Assembly (NCBI GenBank): GCA_003551565.1
Contig: PUMZ01000305.1
Coordinates: 1 to 35,960 of the forward strand
DNA from: Candidatus Brocadiaceae bacterium
GTDB taxonomy: Bacteria > Planctomycetota > Brocadiia > SM23-32
Length of the DNA: 35,960 bases
Direction of reading: 5' to 3'
The position numbers were made by a program, and so were the translations under genes. This document shows positions 10,438 to 15,869 of this stretch, piece by piece (position 1 is the stretch's first letter; each line of letters starts with the position of its first letter). The notes beneath the pieces were generated by a model. The model did not search any database, was not told the origin of the DNA, and saw only the letters and a list, made by a program, of their open reading frames with translations.

Positions 10438-11274
10438 ATGTATTTTTCGGGCATATCGGATGAAGCCGGCAAGGATATCGATACACAGATCAGGGCGCAC
10501 CGGGAACTGGGATGGAAACACATTGAGCTCCGAAATGTTGATGGTGTGAATGTGACCGACCTTTGCGATGAAACTTTTGAAGTTGTCTCCGGGAAGGTCG
10601 CATCAGCGGGTCTTGCCGTCTCTGATTTTGGTTCCCAGTTATGCAACTGGTCGCGGCCGATTACCAAGCATCCCGGGATCGACGTCCAAGAGTTGAAACG
10701 GGCTGTGCCCAGGATGCATCAACTGGGATGCAAGTACATACGCACGATGAGCTATCCCAATGCCGGATGGCCGGACGAACGGTGGAGGCGCGAGGTGGTC
10801 GAGCGCCTGACGGCGCTTGCGGCGATAGCCGAAGATAACGGTATCGTTCTTGTCCACGAAAACTGTGACGGGTGGGGCGGGCAGGGTCCCGGTCAGACAC
10901 TCGAGTTGCTCGAGTCGGTGGGTTCGGAAAGTTTGAAACTGGTGTGGGATACGGGCAATCCGATTGCACATGATCAGGACGCTTGGGATTATTACAGGCA
11001 GGTCCGGGACCACATCGTGTATGTCCATATCAAGGATGCTGTCAAAGAGCCGGACGGGGGGATACGTTATACTTTTCCGGGTGAAGGAGACGGCCGGGTG
11101 CAAGATGTCCTGTCCGATCTCAAAAGCAGGGGCTATCAGGGGGGGCTGTCGATTGAGCCGCACCTTGCCGCCGTTGTTCACGAGGGCAAAGAGGCCTCTT
11201 CGGAGCAGCGGGCTTACACGACGTATGTTGAGTATGGACGGCGGTTGATGGAGCTGGTGGACCGCATTGATTGA
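10438..11274 (+). CDS. Sugar phosphate isomerase/epimerase (TIM barrel)
   Basis: The 278-aa protein starts behind a good ribosome site (AACAGGAGAG). It is a xylose-isomerase-like barrel starting MYFSGISDEAG, a common start for this family. Probable metal ligands are the Glu of LVHENCDG, the Asp of LVWDTGNP, the His of YVHIKDA and the Glu of LSIEPHL. It likely isomerises, epimerises or dehydrates a sugar, keto-inositol or related compound; the specific substrate is unknown. It shares only the fold pattern with the isomerase at 5381, so the two are probably distinct enzymes. The next gene starts 22 bases downstream, so they are likely co-transcribed. Confidence 0.87.
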   Translation: MYFSGISDEAGKDIDTQIRAHRELGWKHIELRNVDGVNVTDLCDETFEVVSGKVASAGLAVSDFGSQLCNWSRPITKHPGIDVQELKRAVPRMHQLGCKYIRTMSYPNAGWPDERWRREVVERLTALAAIAEDNGIVLVHENCDGWGGQGPGQTLELLESVGSESLKLVWDTGNPIAHDQDAWDYYRQVRDHIVYVHIKDAVKEPDGGIRYTFPGEGDGRVQDVLSDLKSRGYQGGLSIEPHLAAVVHEGKEASSEQRAYTTYVEYGRRLMELVDRID

Positions 11275-11296
11275 GGCTGTGGCCGGAGGCGATCAA

Positions 11297-12316
11297 GTGA
11301 CCGATGCAATCGATCCCGTAAAGAGCATAGAGAAAATTTATCATGAAGAGATGCGGGAGATTCCATATCCCGTTTTCATGAAATGTTTTGACAGGCTTTT
11401 TGTTGAAACGCCCCATTCCGCCGCCCCTCCCGCCGCCGAATTAAAGAAATATTTTCGGGCGGTTTGTATGGCCGTGGAAAGGGGCATTGCCGATTATGAG
11501 CGGCGTGGCGCCGACAGGGTGAAAGAGTTTTATGAGACGGTTTACCCCGTATGGAAAGATGGCATGCCGGAGGGGGAGTTCAGAGAATTCCAGAACATCC
11601 TTGACGGCAGCGGGGAGGGAACAAGCCGTCAGCGCGAGATCGGTGCTCAGCCGGATATTATCGGGGGCGGGGAGGGGATTGATTATGAATGCGAAGGTGG
11701 CTATCCCGATGAAGTGCACAGGAAGTTCGAGCGTGCTTTCCGGTCTGCGCTCGAGGCGGAAGGACGGAAGGCGGGCGGCGGTGAAGAGGGTCGTGGAGGA
11801 GACTCTGAGGATGGGGAACGTGCCGAAGCGCAACCGCGCAGTGCGGGCGTAACGGGCGAAGATGTGCCGGTATTTTCGTCCGCGAAGCATCTCTCGGAAG
11901 CCGTATCGGCCGGAAAGGTGGCGCTGAGTTATACGGATATGTCACACAAGACTCCGCTTGCCGCATACCGGCACGAGGATACACAGGTCATGGTCCGGCT
12001 GGTGCAGAGCGCGAGAGCTTATTATCTTTCGTTGACTTATCCGGCGGGGTATGCCGGCAGGGAGGATGCGGATCAGCGCATGATTGCGGTGACTTCAAGG
12101 CTGGGCTATACAGAGGTGAAGGATTGTGAATATCAACTGAAGGGGCGCAATTATTCCCTGAACTTGCTGTTTGGCGCCCGGGCCACTTATCTGGCATGCC
12201 GGACGGGGATAGGATTGAGTCCTCAATCGTTTGAAAAAGCCTTGAGCGAACTGGACAGGCATCTTCAGGAGATCGTGGAAGAATTTCGCGTGAAAAAAGG
12301 AAACGGGGGGGCTTAG
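11297..12316 (+). CDS. Protein of unknown function, two domains joined by a charged linker
   Basis: I do not recognise this family. The start is best at GTG 11297, since GGAGG lies 8 bases upstream; the ORF-track TTG at 11267 overlaps the previous gene and has no ribosome site. The 339-aa product has an N-terminal alpha-helical part (about 1-100, KSIEKIYHEEMREIPYP...), a low-complexity Gly/Glu/Arg-rich linker (about 100-190) and a C-terminal mixed domain (about 195-330; VALSYTDMSHKTPLAAYRHE, RAYYLSLTYPAGYA, RNYSLNLLFGARATYLACRTGIG). No signal peptide, membrane segment or catalytic motif is seen. It sits between a sugar isomerase and an ArgG-like gene, 47 bases before the latter, which suggests a shared transcript but says little about function. 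Confidence 0.75.
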   Translation: MTDAIDPVKSIEKIYHEEMREIPYPVFMKCFDRLFVETPHSAAPPAAELKKYFRAVCMAVERGIADYERRGADRVKEFYETVYPVWKDGMPEGEFREFQNILDGSGEGTSRQREIGAQPDIIGGGEGIDYECEGGYPDEVHRKFERAFRSALEAEGRKAGGGEEGRGGDSEDGERAEAQPRSAGVTGEDVPVFSSAKHLSEAVSAGKVALSYTDMSHKTPLAAYRHEDTQVMVRLVQSARAYYLSLTYPAGYAGREDADQRMIAVTSRLGYTEVKDCEYQLKGRNYSLNLLFGARATYLACRTGIGLSPQSFEKALSELDRHLQEIVEEFRVKKGNGGA

Positions 12317-12363
12317 ACGACAGGTCTGGTGCGGATATCATCGGGTTAGAGCGAGGAGGGGAT

Positions 12364-13509
12364 ATGCAAAAGAAAGTTATGCTTGCATTTACCGGGGGAC
12401 TTCAATCGTCGGTCTGCTTGCACTGGCTCACCAGAAAACGCGGTGCACTGGTCACGGCGCTTATCGTCGAGCTCGGGCCGGAGACGCGGGCTTACGAACT
12501 TGGGGAAGAGGCTGTCAGGTCGGGCGCGGCGGGGGCACATGTGGAGGATTGCCGTGAGGAGTTCATCCGCGAATACGCTTTCAGGGCACTGCGCGCATCA
12601 GCCATTTATGAAAGGGGATATCTTCTCAGCGGGGCGCTTGCACGTCCTTTAATTGCGGAAGTTTTAACGCGCCTGGCCGATGAGGACGGCTTCCATTCTG
12701 TTGCGCTGGGGACATGCAGAACCAGTAATGATGCGAGCCGGTTCCGTTCCCACGTGCGGAGGCTTGCACCGCATCTGGATATAATAGCTCCGGATCAGAT
12801 CCCGCCGTTGCAGAGCCGTGATGCGGCCCTTGAATATGCCGAAAAACATGGGATTGTTCCGTTTGAAGGCACCTCGGCGGCGCTCAGCTACGATATCAAT
12901 CTGTGGGGAGCGTCGGTTGCGGCGGATCCGTCACTTGGCACATGGGAGTCGTTATCGGAGGATTATTACATTCTTACCGTCAGTGCCGAGGCTGCTCCCG
13001 AACAGCCTGAAGCGCTGACTCTGGAGTTTGAGCGGGGTACTCCCGTACGTGTTGACGGGGAGCCGATGGCCCCGAAAGAGCTGGTCGAACATCTCAATAC
13101 CCGTGCAGGCAGGCACGGGATAGGGCGCGTGGAACTGGTTGAGGACCGGCTATTCGGTTTGAAATCGCGGGAGGTTTATGAGGCGCCCGCTGCGTGTTTG
13201 CTGATGGAAGCCCTGAGGGCACTGGAAGAGCTTTGCCTCGATTATGCGACACTCCAGGTGAAAGGCGATATCGGACGTTTTTATGCCAACCTGATTTACA
13301 GCGGGGGGTGGTTTGAACAGCTGCGCGAGGCGTATGATGCCTTTTTGGAGGTTACCCGCCGGCATTTGAACGGCACCGTCGGAATGGATTTGTACAAGGG
13401 CCGCGCCGTGGTAACGGGGCGCAGTTCACCCGACAGCCTTTTTGACGGGGACGCGCTGGAGGAGTTCAACGGAGCCATCGTGCCTGTCCGCCGGAACTGC
13501 CCCCTGTAA
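12364..13509 (+). CDS. Divergent argininosuccinate synthase homologue (PP-loop ATPase)
   Basis: The 381-aa protein aligns along its length with ArgG, which joins citrulline and aspartate using ATP. Preserved are ALARPLI, SND..RF (the Asn-Asp and Arg positions of the aspartate/citrulline site), NLWG, RHGIGRVELVEDR and LKSREVYEAPA. Changes are at key sites: the PP-loop YSGGLDTS is FTGGLQSS (Asp to Gln), and GCTGKGND is GTCRTSND. The C-terminal tail (the FIKLWGLP-type end that helps tetramer assembly) is missing. The ribosome site GAGGAGGGG is strong. No other arginine-pathway gene is nearby. It is either a degenerate ArgG or a paralogue that adenylates another ureido/carboxyl substrate; I therefore withhold the symbol argG. 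Confidence 0.8.
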   Translation: MQKKVMLAFTGGLQSSVCLHWLTRKRGALVTALIVELGPETRAYELGEEAVRSGAAGAHVEDCREEFIREYAFRALRASAIYERGYLLSGALARPLIAEVLTRLADEDGFHSVALGTCRTSNDASRFRSHVRRLAPHLDIIAPDQIPPLQSRDAALEYAEKHGIVPFEGTSAALSYDINLWGASVAADPSLGTWESLSEDYYILTVSAEAAPEQPEALTLEFERGTPVRVDGEPMAPKELVEHLNTRAGRHGIGRVELVEDRLFGLKSREVYEAPAACLLMEALRALEELCLDYATLQVKGDIGRFYANLIYSGGWFEQLREAYDAFLEVTRRHLNGTVGMDLYKGRAVVTGRSSPDSLFDGDALEEFNGAIVPVRRNCPL

Positions 13510-13577
13510 GGTTCTCGGATGGTTTCCCGCAAATTGTCATTGCACCGCATTGCAGATGTATGGATGAAGGAACACCG

Positions 13578-13625
13578 ATGAACAGTGACGTTTTCTACTT
13601 CTTCACCGGCCGCACTTTCCGATAA
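13578..13625 (+). other. Possible 15-codon leader ORF upstream of cinA
   Basis: An ATG at 13578, behind GAAGGAACACCG, opens a 15-codon frame (MNSDVFYFFTGRTFR) that stops 12 bases before the cinA start. Five of its fifteen residues are Phe or Tyr. It could be a translated leader or coupling peptide, but may be chance. Confidence 0.2.
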
Positions 13626-13636
13626 TACCGCACGCC

Positions 13637-14914
13637 ATGGATATGGATACAGCTCGCCGCGCAACGATTATCAGCACGGGTCGTGAGCTGGTTTCGGGCC
13701 GTGCTGTGGACTCCAATGCCGTTTTCCTGGCCCGTCTTCTGGTTGAAAACGGTTTTCAGGTGGGGAGAATCTGCATTCTGGGGGACAATCCGGACGATAT
13801 CACTTCCGAGATCAAGGCCGCTGCGGGCAGAGACGGCTTCGTTCTTATTACCGGCGGGCTTGGCCCCACGGCCGATGACAGGACACGCGGGGCGGTTGCC
13901 GAGGCGGTCGGAATGGAGCTGGTCCGGCGGGATGAGGCGCTGAGGTGCCTGAAGCGCACGCTCGGCAGGCACGGATTGGATCTTTGCCGGCGGCATATAG
14001 CCCAGGCCTGCACGCCCGGGCACGGCCCGGTGTTCGAAAATGCCGTCGGGACGGCCTGCGGTTTTTGTTGCCATCTGCAGGGAACAAAGGTGATAGCGAT
14101 GCCCGGGGTTCCGCAGGAGATGCGCACGATGTTTTCCGGCCACGTCCTGCCGTTTATGCTGGGAGTCTTGCGACGTTCCGCTTTGCAGGACCGGGTCACT
14201 GCCTCGGAGCGGGGCAACGTGTTCGGCCTCCCGGAGTCCAAAGTCAATTCTTTGATAAGTGATATGATGGAGCCGGGACGCAATCCGGAGCTCGGGCTGT
14301 GCGTGGAGGATGGCAGAATAGTCATTTCCGTGGTTGCCGGGGCGGTGTTGGAAGAGGAGGCCCGGGCTCTTATCGAAAAGGATGTGCTGGAGTTGCGGAA
14401 GAGACTTGGCGATGCCATTTATGGGTATGGAGATACGACTCTTGCGGCTTCACTGGGAGCGTTGCTGAAACGCGGGGGATGGCGTGTTGCTCTGGCGGAA
14501 TCCTGCACCGGCGGCCTGATCGGCGATATGCTGGTTGACGTCCCCGGAATATCTGAATCTTTTCTGCTCGACGTTGTGGCTTACAGCAATGATGCAAAGA
14601 AAACGTTGCTGGGAGTTAAGCCGGAAAGCATCGATGCATATGGTGCAGTAAGCGAGGAGGTTGCGAAGGAGATGGCGTGCGGGGTCAGCCGGATCTGCGG
14701 AGCGGATCTGGGCCTGAGCACCACCGGCATAGCCGGTCCTTCGGGCGGGAGCCCCTCCAAGCCGGTCGGCCTTGTCTATGTCGGGGTTTGTTTCCAGGGC
14801 CAGAGCCACAGTTTCCAACACAATCTCCGGGGCGATCGGAGACAGATACGCCACAGGGCGGCCTGTTATGCGTTGAATCATTTGCGTCGAATTCTTTTTC
14901 AGGACGGAGCTTGA
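13637..14914 (+). CDS. cinA: CinA-like protein (MoCF-like domain plus nicotinamide-nucleotide amidase)
   Basis: The 425-aa product has the full CinA architecture. The N-terminal molybdopterin-binding (MoCF/COG1058) domain shows ISTGRELVSGRAVDSNA, GDNPDDI and ITGGLGPTADDRT, the site linked to ADP-ribose pyrophosphatase activity. The C-terminal PncC domain shows ALAESCTGGLIGDMLVDVPGIS and TTGIAGPSGGS with catalytic Ser and Thr/Lys positions. It deamidates nicotinamide mononucleotide in NAD recycling. The ATG has no strong ribosome site; a second ATG two codons in (13643) is equally possible. It is the last gene of the plus-strand run and is followed by an AT hairpin. Confidence 0.92.
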   Translation: MDMDTARRATIISTGRELVSGRAVDSNAVFLARLLVENGFQVGRICILGDNPDDITSEIKAAAGRDGFVLITGGLGPTADDRTRGAVAEAVGMELVRRDEALRCLKRTLGRHGLDLCRRHIAQACTPGHGPVFENAVGTACGFCCHLQGTKVIAMPGVPQEMRTMFSGHVLPFMLGVLRRSALQDRVTASERGNVFGLPESKVNSLISDMMEPGRNPELGLCVEDGRIVISVVAGAVLEEEARALIEKDVLELRKRLGDAIYGYGDTTLAASLGALLKRGGWRVALAESCTGGLIGDMLVDVPGISESFLLDVVAYSNDAKKTLLGVKPESIDAYGAVSEEVAKEMACGVSRICGADLGLSTTGIAGPSGGSPSKPVGLVYVGVCFQGQSHSFQHNLRGDRRQIRHRAACYALNHLRRILFQDGA

Positions 14915-14917
14915 AAA

Positions 14918-14952
14918 TAAATCTTTTTCAAAAAAGGACTGAAAAAGATTTA
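14918..14952. terminator. Perfect 12-bp AT-rich hairpin after cinA
   Basis: TAAATCTTTTTC (14918-14929) and GAAAAAGATTTA (14941-14952) are exact reverse complements with an 11-nt loop. It begins 4 bases after the cinA stop codon. The stem is very AT-rich and lacks a classic GC core and T-tail, so terminator function is tentative. Confidence 0.4.
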
Positions 14953-15058
14953 ATAGAACGACAACGGCATAAGGCCAACGACCTATCACTTTTTTACTTC
15001 GACAATTTGTTGTTAGCGTGAAAACACTAAGCGCCTAACGCGGAAGTTGCTAATTTTT

Positions 15059-15075
15059 GCATTGTTTGACAATGC
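15059..15075. promoter_or_regulatory. Palindromic operator-like site overlapping the -35 box
   Basis: GCATTGT-TTG-ACAATGC is a perfect palindrome with 7-nt arms and a 3-nt centre. Its right half contains most of the -35 hexamer TTGACA (15066-15071). A dimeric repressor bound here would block the promoter, so the downstream operon is probably repressed and inducible. No second copy was found in the window and no regulator gene is adjacent. Confidence 0.6.
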
Positions 15076-15094
15076 GTGTGAAAACCATTACTAT
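15066..15094 (+). promoter_or_regulatory. Promoter of the malectin/double-FAD operon
   Basis: A perfect TTGACA (15066-15071), exactly 17 nt, then TACTAT (15089-15094). The predicted start near 15101 leaves a leader of about 190 nt before the lipoprotein ATG. Confidence 0.75.
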
Positions 15095-15293
15095 TTTATG
15101 AAAGCCCGTTGGGGAGCGGCTGTATGAGAGCGTGAGTCGTGAGGTGCCTCACTCCGCAGCCCCGGCGTCGCCTGCCATTTTAGCGCACGGGCATCGCAAG
15201 AAGCATTTGAGTGGCGCGAACGGGCATTGGAACGAAGAAGGCGGAATTCCCCCAATTTTTTTCAGGTTCACTGGCTTTTTGGGAGGCGTTATC

Positions 15294-15869
15294 ATGAGAA
15301 AGATGCGGAGCGTCGTTGCGGTGTCGGTTTTGGCGGTACTGTATGTCGTATTCGCCGGTTGCGCGGCCCTGGAACGGGACACCGGTCCTGACTGGGAAAT
15401 CAGGGTCAACGCCGGCAGCGGAGAGGTCTACGTGGACCAGGCGGGCCGCACGTGGCTGGCCGATCAGCGTCTGAACGAAGAGGAGATCTGGGGAGCGGTT
15501 GGAGGAGAGATGGTGGCCAGGGACGATATCGATATTCCGGACACCACCGCTCCCGGTGTTTACCGCACCGCCCGCTCCGGCATGGAAAAATACGTTTTCA
15601 CTGTTATTCCGGGCACCTATACGGTACGCCTGCATTTCACCGAGGCATCCGAGGATGCAGCCGCTCCCGGCGAGCGTGTCTTTGACGTGAAGATCCAGGA
15701 CGAAGTGGTTCTCAAGCAGTTCGATCCCTTCAAGGTATCCGGCGGACTCAACCTGCCTGTTACCGAACAATTCACCGGTATCGAGCCCATCGGCGGTCAA
15801 ATCACCCTTGAGTTCGTGGCGGACGTTCAACAACCGACGATCAACGGCATTGAGATAACGGGTTTTTAA
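15294..15869 (+). CDS. Malectin-domain lipoprotein, probable carbohydrate-binding
   Basis: I start it at MRKMRSVVAV, where GGGAGG lies 7 bases upstream, giving 191 aa. Residues 1-23 form a lipoprotein signal peptide: positively charged start, hydrophobic core (VLAVLYVVF) and lipobox FAGC with Cys23 as the lipidated residue. The rest is one malectin-like beta-sandwich: IRVNAGSGEVYVDQAGRTWLADQ matches the domain start, followed by PGVYRTARSGMEKYVFTVIPGTYTVRLHFTE, GERVFDVKIQDEVVLKQFD and NGIEITGF at the end. Malectin domains bind di- or oligosaccharides. No enzyme domain is attached. It is presumably anchored in the envelope and may capture a sugar. Its TAA is followed directly by the ATG of the FAD gene, so the two are translationally coupled. 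Confidence 0.85.
   Translation: MRKMRSVVAVSVLAVLYVVFAGCAALERDTGPDWEIRVNAGSGEVYVDQAGRTWLADQRLNEEEIWGAVGGEMVARDDIDIPDTTAPGVYRTARSGMEKYVFTVIPGTYTVRLHFTEASEDAAAPGERVFDVKIQDEVVLKQFDPFKVSGGLNLPVTEQFTGIEPIGGQITLEFVADVQQPTINGIEITGF

Larger units (their letters stand above)
14915..15293 (+). other. Intergenic region with AT hairpin, palindrome, promoter and long leader
   Basis: This 379-bp non-coding stretch separates cinA from the malectin lipoprotein gene. It holds an AT-rich perfect hairpin (14918-14952), a 17-nt palindrome overlapping a promoter (15059-15094), and a leader of roughly 190 nt before the ATG at 15294. The leader contains a short hairpin GTGAGGTGCCTCAC (15139-15152). The ORF track extends the lipoprotein upstream to 15132, but that extension lacks a ribosome site and would bury the signal peptide. 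Confidence 0.6.

Noticed and set aside
12364-13509. Calling this gene argG outright
   Set aside because: The PP-loop and substrate-loop changes and missing tail make ordinary argininosuccinate synthase activity uncertain.
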